Source: Agarophyton chilense (taxonomy: Eukaryota > Rhodophyta > Florideophyceae > Gracilariales > Gracilariaceae). Taken from it: a stretch of 64,000 nucleotides of DNA. Both the position numbers and the translations under genes were made by a program. Numbering within the stretch: the first letter of the stretch is position 1; each line of letters starts with the position of its first letter. The DNA lies in the NCBI GenBank assembly GCA_030374765.1, contig JARGXX010000075.1, forward strand, positions 868,001 to 932,000. The letters run 5' to 3'. This document shows, piece by piece, positions 16,989 to 27,739 of this stretch. Below the pieces are notes generated by a model that saw only the letters and a program-made list of their open reading frames with translations, searched no databases and was not told where the DNA came from.

Positions 16989-19178
16989 TTAATCTACTTC
17001 CTCCATGTTCGAGGCTGCAGCACCTTCCTCAATCGGGGGCAATTCCTCATCATCACCACTCTTCGTCACATCCACTTCTTCCTCCTCATCGTTGTCAATG
17101 CTAAGGCCGAGTTTGATCATTCGATGAATTCTAGCCGCGAATATGTTAGGTTCGTCGAGGGAGAATCCAGAAGTGAGCAATGCCGTATCGAACAGCAAAT
17201 TGACCAGATCTTTCACGGTCTTTTCAGTCTTGTCCGCATCAACACGCTTCCTCAGTTCTTTCACGATAGTGTTAGACGGATTAATTTCCATCGTCTTTCT
17301 CGAGCTCATGTACGAGGAAAGCGATGAATCGCGCAGAGCTTGAGCTTTCATAATACGTTCCATGTTAGCAGACCAGCCGTATTCGCCAGTCACAAGAATA
17401 CACGGAGAATCTGAGAGACGTTCTGAGACAACCACTTTCTCCACCTTGTCACCAAGATGCTCTTTGATGACAGTACACAACTGCTCACATGCTTTCTTCT
17501 CTTCCTCCCGGCTCTTTTTCTCATCCTCACTTTCCTCTAATTCCATTCCCTCCTTGGAAGCGCACACAAGTTTCTTTCCGTCGAACTCCTTCAGCTGCTG
17601 CACGCAGTACTCATCGATGGGCTCCACCATAAACAAAACTTCAAAGCCCTTCTGCTTCAGCTTCTCCAAGAACGGAGAGTTTTCGACAGCTTTCTTGCTC
17701 TCGCCGGTGATGTAGTAAATGTTCTTCTGTCCTTCTTTCATGCGATCGACATATTCCTTGAGGCTAGTCAGTTCATCTGTAGACTTGGTAGAGTTATACC
17801 TCAACAAGGCAGCAAGTTTGTCTCTGTTGGTCGCGTCTTCGTGGATACCGAGTTTAATGTTCTTCGAGAATTGTTCGTAAAAGGTGGCGTAATCTTCCTT
17901 GTTCTCGGACAGTTCGCCAAAGAGTTCCATACACTTCTTCACCAATGTTTTGCGGATGACCTTCAGAATTTTGTTCTGCTGAAGCATCTCACGGCTGAGG
18001 TTGAGCGGAAGATCTTCGGAATCCACGACACCCTTAACAAAGTTCAGATACTCAGGGATAATGTCTTCACAATTGTCCATGATAAATACACGCTTCACAT
18101 ACAGCTTAATGTTGTTGAGCTTCTTTCTCGGCTCAAACAAGTCGAACGGAGCGCGTTTGGGAATGAAGATGATCGCTCTGAATTCCAACTGTCCTTCGAG
18201 GGAGAAGTGCTTGACAGATAGATGTTCTTCCCAGTCGTTGGTGATGCTCTTGTAGAATGAGGCATATTCCTCCTTTGTGACGTCCTCCGGCTTACGGGTC
18301 CAGATGGGCTTGTTCTTGTTAAGGAGCTGCCACTCCTGCTCCTTGACCTTGATTGTCTTCTTCTTTTTCTCTTCGTCCTTATCAGCGTCTTCAGAAATGT
18401 CCTCAATCTTAGTGTCGTCATCTTCCTTTGATTCCTCGTCTTCCTTCTTCTCATCTGCATTAATTTCCTCTACTACCTCATCATCCTCTCCCTCAACTTC
18501 CTTCTCAACTTCCTTCTCCACCAAGAGGTTGATCGGGTACTGGATGAACTCGGAGTGCTTCTTGACCAAATCTTTGAGGCGGCGCTCCTCGAGGTACTCG
18601 AGCTGATCGTCTTTGAGATGCAGAACAATCCACGTTCCTCTGGTAATGGAAGCTTCAGGGTCCTTTGTGATAGTGAACGATCCACCCGCTGAACTCTCCC
18701 AGATATACTGCTCATCGTCGTTGCTCTTGGTGTGCACGACGACGTTGTCGGCGACGAGATAACTGGAGTAAAAGCCGACACCAAATTGGCCGATCATGGA
18801 GACATCAGCACCGGCGGCAAGCGCTTCCATATACTGCTTAGTACCGGAGTTAGCGATCATGCCAAGGTTGTTGACCAGGTCGCTTTTGGTCATACCAATA
18901 CCGGTATCCTGAACGGTGAGGGTTTTCGCAGCTTTGTCCGGAACTATTCGGATTTCCATCTTGGGTTCCGTGTCGAGAATACTCTTGTCGGAAAGCGATT
19001 GATATCTGACCTTGTTGAGGGCGTCGGATGCATTTGAGATGAGTTCTCTCAGGAAAATCTCTTTGTTGGAGTACACTGTGTTGATGATGAGAGACATTAA
19101 CTGGTTGATCTCGGCCTGGAACTCATAGGTCTCCTTCTCGGGCGCCGAGGCGGCGGCGGCAGCAGCTTGATCGGCCAT
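16989..19178 (-). CDS. HSP90: Cytosolic heat-shock protein HSP90
   Basis: ATP-driven chaperone of the cytosol. The protein is 729 residues from the ATG at 19178. The N-terminal GHKL ATPase has [41 protein letters not shown] and [16 protein letters not shown] charged Glu/Lys linker lies at about 220-275. The middle domain follows ([44 protein letters not shown]). The C-terminal dimerisation domain ends in MEEVD, the TPR co-chaperone anchor. MEEVD and the lack of a signal or transit peptide mark the cytosolic form. The frame stays open upstream to 19352 but without conserved sequence. Two heat-shock-element cores lie upstream at 19401 and 19448. Confidence 0.98.
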   Translation of the reverse strand: MADQAAAAAASAPEKETYEFQAEINQLMSLIINTVYSNKEIFLRELISNASDALNKVRYQSLSDKSILDTEPKMEIRIVPDKAAKTLTVQDTGIGMTKSDLVNNLGMIANSGTKQYMEALAAGADVSMIGQFGVGFYSSYLVADNVVVHTKSNDDEQYIWESSAGGSFTITKDPEASITRGTWIVLHLKDDQLEYLEERRLKDLVKKHSEFIQYPINLLVEKEVEKEVEGEDDEVVEEINADEKKEDEESKEDDDTKIEDISEDADKDEEKKKKTIKVKEQEWQLLNKNKPIWTRKPEDVTKEEYASFYKSITNDWEEHLSVKHFSLEGQLEFRAIIFIPKRAPFDLFEPRKKLNNIKLYVKRVFIMDNCEDIIPEYLNFVKGVVDSEDLPLNLSREMLQQNKILKVIRKTLVKKCMELFGELSENKEDYATFYEQFSKNIKLGIHEDATNRDKLAALLRYNSTKSTDELTSLKEYVDRMKEGQKNIYYITGESKKAVENSPFLEKLKQKGFEVLFMVEPIDEYCVQQLKEFDGKKLVCASKEGMELEESEDEKKSREEEKKACEQLCTVIKEHLGDKVEKVVVSERLSDSPCILVTGEYGWSANMERIMKAQALRDSSLSSYMSSRKTMEINPSNTIVKELRKRVDADKTEKTVKDLVNLLFDTALLTSGFSLDEPNIFAARIHRMIKLGLSIDNDEEEEVDVTKSGDDEELPPIEEGAAASNMEEVD

Positions 19179-19400
19179 GGCAGAACAGATACTGAGGCGG
19201 GGGGCGGTGCGATACGAGCGCGAAGAAGGAAAATGAAAGCGGGTTGGGGCGAAAAACCGGATGTGGTCGAAGGGGTTAGTCTGGAGAGGGGATTCGCAAC
19301 AGAATTGTGGTGTGGAAGAGCGACGACGGACGGCGCGGTGTTTATGTAGCAATACGACGGCGGTGCGTGGTGGTGATGTGATGCGGACGGCGGATCAACG

Positions 19401-19455
19401 TTCTAGAACAGACGCGAAAGAATAATCAAAAATCAAAGCTCGGATGCTTCTCGAA
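19401..19455. promoter_or_regulatory. Two heat-shock-element cores upstream of HSP90
   Basis: Inverted TTCnnGAA cores lie at 19401-19408 (TTCTAGAA) and 19448-19455 (TTCTCGAA), about 220-280 bp upstream of the HSP90 ATG in the spacer shared with Brl1/Brr6. TTCnnGAA is the core HSF binding unit. Location beside HSP90 supports function; binding is inferred. Confidence 0.55.
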
Positions 19456-19756
19456 CGCCACGAGCACCACGCCGATCAGCAAAGGTCCGACACGGGTGCC
19501 GCTCGTTGGTCGCACCGAAGCTGCTGGAACAAAAGCGACATGTCGGCTCGTGGCCACGCGTCCACACGTCCACGTCGTACACGTCAGTTGTGGAACCGCC
19601 AAACGAAACCACCGTGGGACGCGGCGCTGCGTTGCGATCCGAAACGTTGCGGCGGAACGACGTGTGAAAGTTTCGCTTCATCGCTCGGGCTGCGCGCGCT
19701 CGCGTTGCGCTTCGTCGCTCGGGGGCGCTCGCGGGGCGGCTCGCTTCTTCTTCGTC

Positions 19757-20677
19757 ATGACGCGTCGCCTGCGCGCCTCGTCGCCGACGCCGTCGTCTAG
19801 TACCATCCACATCGACCTCACCGCCCCTGCCGCTTCTTCTTCTTCTTCTTCCGCCACTACGTCCGAAACTTCAGCGCCGTCGCCGTGTCTGCGTCCCCGC
19901 CGCCACCATCACCACCACCACCACCACCCACAACACGTGCATCAACGTCCCCCCCGCGCCGAAGCGCTCACCGTTTCGTCTCCCCCGTCAGACCGCCGTT
20001 TCACAGCGGCGTACCGTCGGGTGCATACGCGACGCGACCGCGTCTACACGCAGAACGGCCTGTTTGAACGCGTATGCCACACTGACGAGCGTCCCGCGCT
20101 TGCGCCTTTCACGTTGTGGCTGTCCAACTTGCTCGTGGCTGTCGCTGTTCTTGCCGCCGCTGCGCTGCTTTTGCACCTGGCTCATGCCTTGTACTGCGAC
20201 ATCATGAGGAAGACTACCTCACGCGCACACCAATTGGAGAGAGAAGCCTCGCAATGTCACCTGCACTTTCGCACCAACCAATGTGAAAGCGCGTCCTCGC
20301 CTGCGCTGTCGCGTCTCTGTCTGGAGTGGCGCCAGTGTGTCTCGCGCGGCCGCTCTGCCTTTCGGCACGCGTTTTCCCTAACTGTGTTTGCGGAGATTGC
20401 CGCCGACATGTTCAACACTTTTGGCGCCACTGTCACGTCAAAGGGCGTCATCGTGGCCTTGGTTTTCTTTGCGCTTTTGCTTTGTTTCGGTTCTGTTTTA
20501 TTTCGTCTGTTTGCTTCACCGAGACGACCCCCGCCGCTGTCCCCGCTCTTTCAAGAGCAGTATTGGTCCCGTCCGGTGCAGTCGCTGCCGTCGCCACCGC
20601 CGGAGAAGCGCACACCGCTCGTCGCGTGGAGTGCCGACAAGACTGCAAAGCACCACGCTACACAGAAGCAACTGTGA
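19757..20677 (+). CDS. Brl1/Brr6-family nuclear-envelope membrane protein
   Basis: Members sit in the nuclear envelope/ER and help nuclear pore complex assembly and membrane homeostasis. From the ATG at 19757 the protein has 306 residues. The first 100 are Ser/Thr/Pro-rich with an eight-His run at about 50-57. Transmembrane segment 1 is about 120-147. A lumenal loop then carries four Cys (167, 176, 188, 194) in the family pattern CHLHF..NQC..LCLEWRQC, expected to form two disulfides. A helix FAEIAADMFNTFGATVTSKG follows, then transmembrane segment 2 at about 230-250 and a Pro-rich tail. This order is that of the di-sulfide bridge nucleocytoplasmic transport domain. Upstream in-frame sequence is Arg-rich without conservation, so the ATG at 19757 is preferred. 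Divergent from HSP90. Confidence 0.85.
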   Translation: MTRRLRASSPTPSSSTIHIDLTAPAASSSSSSATTSETSAPSPCLRPRRHHHHHHHHPQHVHQRPPRAEALTVSSPPSDRRFTAAYRRVHTRRDRVYTQNGLFERVCHTDERPALAPFTLWLSNLLVAVAVLAAAALLLHLAHALYCDIMRKTTSRAHQLEREASQCHLHFRTNQCESASSPALSRLCLEWRQCVSRGRSAFRHAFSLTVFAEIAADMFNTFGATVTSKGVIVALVFFALLLCFGSVLFRLFASPRRPPPLSPLFQEQYWSRPVQSLPSPPPEKRTPLVAWSADKTAKHHATQKQL

Positions 20678-21260
20678 TGGCTCACCGCCGTTTTGATTTC
20701 TCTTTTGTCTATCATCATCATCATACTACATCATTCCACAAACTGTTAACCTTCATTCTTCTCTATTATTGAGCACCCTTGTATGTAACATATCTTGATC
20801 ACGCAAAGTTGCCTGCAACGCACACACTTGTCATCGCTGCGACCAGTATCTCCCCAGTGCTGGAAAACTCTCATAACATCATGTTGAAGCGCTGTCTCAT
20901 CGCTGCTCAACCTCCAGCGCTGTATTTTATACCAGCTCACAGCTGTATGCTCTCATAGGCGATATGCATCCACAGCCAAGCATTTCTGCCACCACTGAAA
21001 CTGAAACACGCTCCGTTGCGAAGCTGCGTGTGGATATTGCGCCACTAATAAGTTGCAGCAGCTTCTTTCCGATCTTTGAGCTCCGCCTTTCAGCTGCCCC
21101 GCAGTATATGCCCTCTGCGCACCGCACGTGCGCATTTTCCTATTTGTAGATATACTGTACACCAGCCTTCTGCTCTTCATTGCGACCAGTTTAACCTCAG
21201 CGTCTGCTTCGCCTTTCGGTCTTCACCTTCGTTTCACCCTCGTGTGTGTCTTTTGCTACC
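20678..21260. other. Spacer between Brl1/Brr6 and the C2H2 gene
   Basis: This 583-bp tandem-gene spacer should hold the 3' end of Brl1/Brr6 and the promoter of the C2H2 gene. A short ATC/CAT repeat lies at about 20712-20728. Nothing else is recognised. Confidence 0.35.
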
Positions 21261-22091
21261 ATGGACCATGCGCTTCTTTCTCGGTCGCATGTGCATGCGC
21301 CCGCGACCTGTCGCTCTTGTTTCCCTCCGCAATTGCAATGCTTGCAGGCGCTTCGTCTGCCACCTCCGCCAATGCCTGTTTCCCATGCTTTTGGTTCGGA
21401 TGCTCATTTGTTCTCCCATACTAACTACTCTACAACCGCGTTAAGCTATCTGCCCAGCTTACCTGCGCCTCGAGAAGAGCCGCATCCCATGCCGGTTTCG
21501 CACCCGGTTGCGCCCCCGCCCTCGCCCCCCTCCCAACTGCGTTCTGTTCCTGTGGCGCAAAATTCAGACGGCACGCAACGCGTATGCTGTGCACAATGTG
21601 GCTTGCCGTTCGGCGATATAAACTCTTTGAGACGACACGCCTCCAGAGCGCACAGGAAGTGCACGACGAACGTGGTAGTGTGTGAACAGTGCAACATCAC
21701 TGTGAGAAATGAACAGAATCTGAAGCGCCATGTGGCGGTGTGTCACACCGGCGAACAATCTATTTGCTGCAAATCCTGCTCGGCCAGGTTTTGCAGCGTC
21801 GCTTCGTTAAGGCTTCATCAACAAAATGTGCACCATGTGCGTAAACGCGTGGTGAAACAACGCGCGCACAAGAGCTTTCTTTGCCAGACTTGTGGCGCCT
21901 GTTTTAAGTGGAAGGGCAATCTGAAGAGACATACGGAGCTGATGCATCTTGGCATCAGACCATGGACGTGCAATGTTTGCCATGCCAAGTTTGGGACTAA
22001 GAGCAATATGAGGGTGCATCTCATGACGCATAGCAGGAGTGGACGGTCACAGGAGGAGGGCAATGGAAAGCTCAACGGCGTCGCTCGCTGA
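21261..22091 (+). CDS. C2H2 zinc-finger protein with five fingers
   Basis: Probable DNA-binding transcription regulator; target unknown. From the ATG at 21261 the protein has 276 residues. The N-terminal third is Pro/Ser-rich and disordered, with a repeated PMPVSH. Five C2H2 fingers fill about 107-262: CAQCGLPFGDINSLRRHASRAH; CEQCNITVRNEQNLKRHVAVCH; CKSCSARFCSVASLRLHQQNVHH; CQTCGACFKWKGNLKRHTELMH; CNVCHAKFGTKSNMRVHLMTH. The last two are joined by a near-canonical linker (LGIRPWT). Single exon. I cannot assign an orthologue. Confidence 0.85.
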   Translation: MDHALLSRSHVHAPATCRSCFPPQLQCLQALRLPPPPMPVSHAFGSDAHLFSHTNYSTTALSYLPSLPAPREEPHPMPVSHPVAPPPSPPSQLRSVPVAQNSDGTQRVCCAQCGLPFGDINSLRRHASRAHRKCTTNVVVCEQCNITVRNEQNLKRHVAVCHTGEQSICCKSCSARFCSVASLRLHQQNVHHVRKRVVKQRAHKSFLCQTCGACFKWKGNLKRHTELMHLGIRPWTCNVCHAKFGTKSNMRVHLMTHSRSGRSQEEGNGKLNGVAR

Positions 22092-23150
22092 GGGTCAACA
22101 ATTCTTGGCGTGGTTTTGATTGCTCCGCGATAAGCTGCGGCTAAAAATGCATGCTCCATTTTGGAACGCGCGCCCGCACGTCGCAGGCGTCGCAATGTAC
22201 TCGCGCAAATTGCAGGCCACTCGTCATCGCATGTCATCGCATGTCATCGCATGTCATCTCAGAGAGAGAGTAACTACGGGCACAATGGTAAAGCAACGTT
22301 CCTCTAGGAAGAACACCATTATTCATTTACCTTCGCCCAACCCACGACGATAGCGCAAGCATATTGCCCCGCACAGTATTTTGCTCCTCCTCCGCCTTTG
22401 CCTCAACGACTCGCTGAATTCCCAGCCAGCGACTGGCCGTTCGTTTGTGTGGCTGGTACGATGCTAGCGCATCAGGCGCGCAAGTGTTGCCCCATTTTCT
22501 GCACCTGCACGCCTTGCACTCAGCTGTCAGAATACTTTGCGCCAATCAATCGACGGAGAAACCCCCAATTGAACGCATCGCCTTCAGTAAGGGTTACGAT
22601 TTTCACACTGCAATAAACCACCCTTATTACTCAGCGGTCCTTCGCAATCACACGCATTGCAGCGTGATGACAAGTCAGCATAATCGTGGTTTCAAATCGG
22701 GCCTATATTCGTGCTATAAGTTTTATATCGATAACCTCGTGCAATAGCGGGTCACTCGACGACAAAAAATGGTCCATAGTCGTAGGCCACTGACCGAGTT
22801 TTGCGCCTCTCGCGCCCCGTTATACGCCCTCTTTTTTCGATACAACTCATACTACGGAGGGTAGCGAGATTGCGAACAGCGTTAGATTGCTTGCAATTGC
22901 TACCTCTGTACCCTTCGTACCTCTATCGCCGCACGGCGCTCATACTGTAGGGTGACAGTGAGATCATGCTGCTTGTCGATAAGTTTCGTACGCGCCGATC
23001 GTTGCCAGCTTGCGCGGGCGGCTCTTTTGTCAAATGCTTTATTGTTCCACGACTGCAGTATGGACTGACCCCTCTCGATAGTCCTTTCCACCTTCTCGTC
23101 GAAAAATAATCAAGGTCTCCTTCGTACAGCTTCTCAACAGTACCAACGCT
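22092..23150. other. Convergent intergenic stretch
   Basis: About 1.06 kb between the C2H2 gene and the minus-strand membrane protein gene. A 10-bp tandem repeat (ATCGCATGTC, about four copies) lies at about 22217-22260. Short frames match nothing known. No RNA gene recognised. Confidence 0.4.
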
Positions 23151-24701
23151 TCATCGTTCGCTCTGAGTTGCGCGCAGCGTAGATATTTCTCTGTCCCTTT
23201 CACATTCCAAGCTTTCTGAGCTTTCCAATTGGTCATCATCTTCATTTTTCTCGACAGATCTGCCCCATTGATACACATCAGAATCAATGAAAGCTTTCAC
23301 ATATCTCATTCCATGTTTTGTGTACGACACGATATGGCCTTCCTCATCGTGTACTGCGCACGCTTCAGGAAACTTTTCAAGTAGTTCTCCAGACGAACAG
23401 GAGTCCCTCCCCACCACAAAACAGCTTTCTCTGGGGCATTTCATCCATCTTCTAGCCATATTAGCGCGCGGTAGTGCAATAGCCGTGAAATGACTTGCTC
23501 CAGGTATATTCATAAGTTCTCCAATTGCCCTGAACAAAGCAATATGTTCAACTTCTTCCTCTGCATTGCTTGCAGATTGAGCCAAGACAACGACATTAAC
23601 CGCAACTATTAAAACTAGAAAAGAAGTCCTTGTGGTCTGCGGGAGCCGTGCTATAATCCTTCCAGTGCTCACTCTCAACTTTTCAAGACTTTCATCATCT
23701 CCATTCAGCTCTCTTTCGTGCATTCCAACTTTTTGCAGGAGACCATATACAATTCTCATATCTTCTGTACGATAATTCTTAATACAAAACTCATTTGGAC
23801 ATTCGTTTGTACTGGACAATACAGTTTTGAATACTTTTTGTGCATGACTCATGTTAGAAAACGGTTCCCATTCTTCAGTAAATATGTCCTCAGTGATGAC
23901 TTCAATGTGAAAAACTGCCTGTACTTCCTCTCCGTTCTGATCTTTCCCTTTCAGAGTTCGGTACTTCATTTCAATTTCGTCGCCCCGAAATAGATCGACA
24001 CAATATTGCCATATAATATATCCAAAGCGCTTATCCATTTTACGACGCTCACGAGCCCCGACCACGAGAGTTCCCGTAGACCCGACTCGTGCCCAGACGC
24101 AGTTCCCTCGAAATTGTAGCCCAGATGTGTAACCAAATCCTAAATCCGGTGCGACAACGTTTTCGATTGGTTCCACTATTCTAAAAGGATCATTTTGCGC
24201 CACCAGTGAAGCTCCCAGCATGTCTGGTGCGAGTCTTGCGATGTATGAAAGCACAATAAGAACTAACCATGCTTGCTTGTGAGATGCCAACTGATGAGCG
24301 CGGTCTCGAACTTTTCTTGCGCGCCCCGCATTTCGAATTCTTCTCTCCCACAGATATTGGATGAGTGGATTGTCGTTTGTAAAGAAATTTCCCCCAGAAA
24401 TTACGTACACCAATTTTCCCTCGTTTAGAAACTTAAAAAGCTTCTCAATAATGAGTTTAGACAGCAGAGCAAGTGTTCTTACGCCAAATGTGATAACGAA
24501 ACTGTCGAATATTTCAATCCAGTTCTGAACCTCTCGCGCAAGAAAGTAACCGGGCACTAAAGTTATTAACGCAATGCACCCGGTTACGAGACACCACCAC
24601 TTGATCTGATTGCGAACGAAATTTGGTTGAACAAGAGATGTGGGATGAAAACTCAGCACTGGTTGCGGTGATGACTTTTCCAAGTATTTTGTCTCTGGCA
24701 T
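23151..24701 (-). CDS. Unrecognised multi-pass membrane protein
   Basis: I do not recognise this family. The 516-residue frame starts at an ATG (24701) and reads as an ordinary protein. Predicted membrane segments lie at about 35-55 (WWCLVTGCIALITLVPGYFLA), 65-85 (FDSFVITFGVRTLALLSKLII), 144-163 (AWLVLIVLSYIARLAPDMLG) and about 365-385 (TSFLVLIVAVNVVVLAQ). Between the third and fourth lies a roughly 200-residue soluble part with several Cys and Asp/Glu-rich stretches. After the fourth come MARRWMKCPRESCFVVGRDSC and an acidic Ser/Glu C-terminal tail. It is AT-richer than the left-arm genes and adjoins the transposon block. It may be a lineage-restricted gene. Confidence 0.6.
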   Translation of the reverse strand: MPETKYLEKSSPQPVLSFHPTSLVQPNFVRNQIKWWCLVTGCIALITLVPGYFLAREVQNWIEIFDSFVITFGVRTLALLSKLIIEKLFKFLNEGKLVYVISGGNFFTNDNPLIQYLWERRIRNAGRARKVRDRAHQLASHKQAWLVLIVLSYIARLAPDMLGASLVAQNDPFRIVEPIENVVAPDLGFGYTSGLQFRGNCVWARVGSTGTLVVGARERRKMDKRFGYIIWQYCVDLFRGDEIEMKYRTLKGKDQNGEEVQAVFHIEVITEDIFTEEWEPFSNMSHAQKVFKTVLSSTNECPNEFCIKNYRTEDMRIVYGLLQKVGMHERELNGDDESLEKLRVSTGRIIARLPQTTRTSFLVLIVAVNVVVLAQSASNAEEEVEHIALFRAIGELMNIPGASHFTAIALPRANMARRWMKCPRESCFVVGRDSCSSGELLEKFPEACAVHDEEGHIVSYTKHGMRYVKAFIDSDVYQWGRSVEKNEDDDQLESSESLECERDREISTLRATQSER

Positions 24702-25900
24702 GGCTTACTTTTGACTTAGCGCTGCTAAGATTCACGGCATACGCACTACGTAGGAACACTGAATAACGAGGATTGCAGAGGTTGAGTTTGACCCCACATG
24801 ATTCTATTTGCAGACTCTTGTATAGTTGGTACAACGAAAATGAACAATGCATCAAAAATGATAAGGAGTTGCGCAGGTGCTCGATGCTCCAACAATCTGT
24901 TTTGCATGGTTGGCATACACCTCTAAGGGCAAAACGTTCTTGATAATCACACATGTTTGAGGTACTTGTGGTGTGTATTTCGCGCGGGAGCCTGACGCTC
25001 GTCGCTCAAGAATCCCTCGGGCTTTAATCTCTCCCTCACAGCTAGCTAGACAATAACCCTCATGTCGGCATGGCTCTCATGAGCGCAAGTGTCTATACGA
25101 CCGGTCCAAATTTTCGAAATTGATTATTTTTGGAAGGGTACAGTGCGAGTCAAAAGAATAGGACCAGCAGTCTGAGCAGCACAAGCTCGGTTCGTGGTGA
25201 GCACGTGTAGCGGTGCGCAGCAGAGCTTCTAGCGCTAGTAGTCATGAAAAGTGTCGCTGTGTTCCCAGATAGAGAGTCACGCGCGCGAGGGAAGACCGAG
25301 TTTTTCCGAGGGAGCGCGCAGATGAAGGCCTGGACGTGGAAGCGTGTGCAATCGGCGACGAACGCAAGCGGTAGACTTAGACGGAAGCCGGACAAAGACG
25401 CTGGAGTGTTGGTAGCGGCCACTGCGCCGCACGCACAGGTGGAAATAACAAACGGTACGTTTACTCCTTTCTTCCTCTTTCTCTATCTTCCGCTGCTAGT
25501 CACCGGCGAGGTGGAGAACCTTTTTATACTACTACAGACACAGCCTTCACTTCAGATGCCCTCCAACAACTGAAGCAGGCAAATATTGTGCGCTGCCGGT
25601 AGGGTGGAAGATAAAAAATCTTCCATTAGAGTGCACCGTGTGGTATCTCTCCATTTGCTCTTAATTCTTTCGTCGCTTTTGTCTTTATATTTGTTTTTCT
25701 TTATATTCTTTATATTGACCTTTTTATTTCCTTACGCAAGCCACACTTCTTTTCTTTTTTTCCTAGTTTGGCGGTTACACTATATTTGGGAACTTGAACA
25801 TTTGAAAAGCTCTAATGACCCTTGCAGATCATAATTATTCTTAGTTAACATCTCCGTTAATCTTTGTGGTTGACCGGTTGATGGTAGGTGATAGGTCTTT
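24702..25900. other. Gene-poor stretch at the edge of the transposon block
   Basis: It contains one ATG-started frame of 109 codons at 25244-25573 (+), Arg/Lys-rich at first (WKRVQSATNASGRLRRKPDK) and hydrophobic later. A GTACGT inside it could be a splice donor. I do not trust it as a gene. The rest is T-rich and featureless. Confidence 0.3.
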
Positions 25901-26169
25901 ACAAAACAGTAGGTTCACCATCGAAAAAGAACATATATTAACGTTGCCACTGTACTGAGCGGCGATAAAGAGAGCCTTTGTGTGACCGGCCACACACGCG
26001 CCACTCTTGTCAGACCACAGGTTGGCTCAGTATTGTACTGCAGACAGTATGGTCCTACTGACAGTCTGTCACCCGACGAGGACCACTTCGCAATTCCTAC
26101 GGCCTTGCTGGCCTTCAGTCAGCCTAGCAACGGAATCGAGTTCCGTACTTAACTACGGTGTCGTATTCA

Positions 26170-27720
26170 CTTGAAGACCTTAACTATTTCGTCGCCGAAC
26201 ATTGGATTTGTTCGGAATGCCGAAAAAGAAGACCCAGTCTATTACTGGTGCCCCGGGTCCTTCAGATCCACTTCCACGACCGATTCTCGCCTCATCTGCA
26301 GAAGCCGGAGAGTGACTATACCGTCCGGAAATGACGCGCTCTCGAACGGTAAGCAATAGACGAAATCTCTCGTATGTACACACACCCGTGGAGTTGGATA
26401 TCGAGCCAGACACGGATGCAAATGGGTCCCATAATGAACCTAGAGACCAACAGGTCGTAACCCTTGCTGGTAAAAAAGGTGTACACCCTCAGGTTCTTCG
26501 TCTCAAAGCCGATTCAAACGCCTGTCGTAAGCAAATCATTTGATTGGAATCGCAGATGGCGATCGTCACCGAAGAAGTCGAGCGCTTTCGCCGAGAACAA
26601 GTTCTGTTCTCTCGTCAAGAAAAAAGGGGCCCGATGCCTGCAGATATGAGAATTCTGCGAGCGGATTTGAAGCAAGTACTGAAAAGGAATAGTAATGCTC
26701 CGGAGGCTTCACCGGGCTTGATCGTTGACGTGGTGGAAATCCTCAATCGAGTTAACCCTCGTCTGGAACGCCTACAGACAGTAGTAAATGCGCAATCTGT
26801 GGAGCAAAACCCGGCGACGGGAAGTGCTCTCAAGGTGTTCGAAGCCTTGCTCCCTGGGGGAGGCAGACTCAGAGACAGAGCCCTCCGTTCCACCCGTAGT
26901 GTGGGGTGTAACTCCCACGGGGGATTCCGGCAGTACCGACGGAGGTGAGGGGTAGAACCCGTTGGATCGGGAATGGGTATGGGTATCCCAAAGAATGGGG
27001 AAAAATCCGGCGAAGAGGAAAAACGGGGCGAGGGTCGGGCACTAACAGGCACCGGACCCGAGAACCAGAAAAGGGGCGAAACAAAAAAAAAACCCAATAC
27101 AGGGGCGAAAACCTGTACTCGAAAGGAAACACAAAAAGCACGCAACAAGTAAGCAGAACCCCCACGGGGTATCGTGCACGCAGGTCGTCTGAGCGGTCCC
27201 AAGGGGGTGGTTGCACGGAACCCAAACGTGGGCACTCTCCAAGTGGAGTCGTGTCCCTACGCAGGCGTTGCTAACCAGAGCCCGTTCCGGGTTGTAAGGG
27301 CGAAACGATGGCGACGAAGAACCTCTAAAGGTATCGAAGACCAACCTTGGTTGTCATTTACTCTGAGCTTCGGACTGTCAGATCTCGCCTCCCTAAGTAG
27401 GGCCCACTAACTAAACTCTACAGTACTGCACACCTGCTCAGGGCCATACACGTGGAGATCCCACTGCCAGGGCCCAAAAATCCAACGTTCTAACAAATAT
27501 CCGAAATTCGGTGCCAAAATTAAGCCACGTGTATCACGGGGCCAATCCAACCATGGGCCATCCAAACTTTCCCTTATAGGCGAAATATAACCAGAAAACA
27601 GTGCCACCTCAGCACACCTTAGAGGGGATCATAATCATAACCCTCGGAGGGTTCAATCCTCATTCTATGAGTTGCATCTTCAAGTATCCCCTAACTGGGC
27701 GTTGCTCTACACAATCTACT
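26170..27720 (+). mobile_element. Fossil Ty3/Gypsy-type fragment (gag piece, plus orientation)
   Basis: Translated stretches at about 26.2-26.9 kb resemble the gag N-terminus of the young element at 36.0 kb. Both have an FRREQ/LSREF start, a DxRxLRxDxxxxL helix and an RLERLQTVV / RLESVERTL helix. An LTR-end-like string (GTTGCTCTACA) lies near 27.71 kb, comparable with ATTGTCCTACA at the young element's LTR ends. The copy is broken many times and old. Confidence 0.55.
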
Positions 27721-27739
27721 GCTACCCAAGTCGTGAAAG

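Noticed and set aside
19179-19352. Upstream extension of HSP90 resembling a transit peptide
   Set aside because: Cytosolic HSP90 with MEEVD starts at MADQ; the extension is not conserved and lies in the promoter/5' UTR.
25244-25573. ATG-started 109-codon frame
   Set aside because: No family match, a possible splice donor inside, and no supporting context; kept only as a note.
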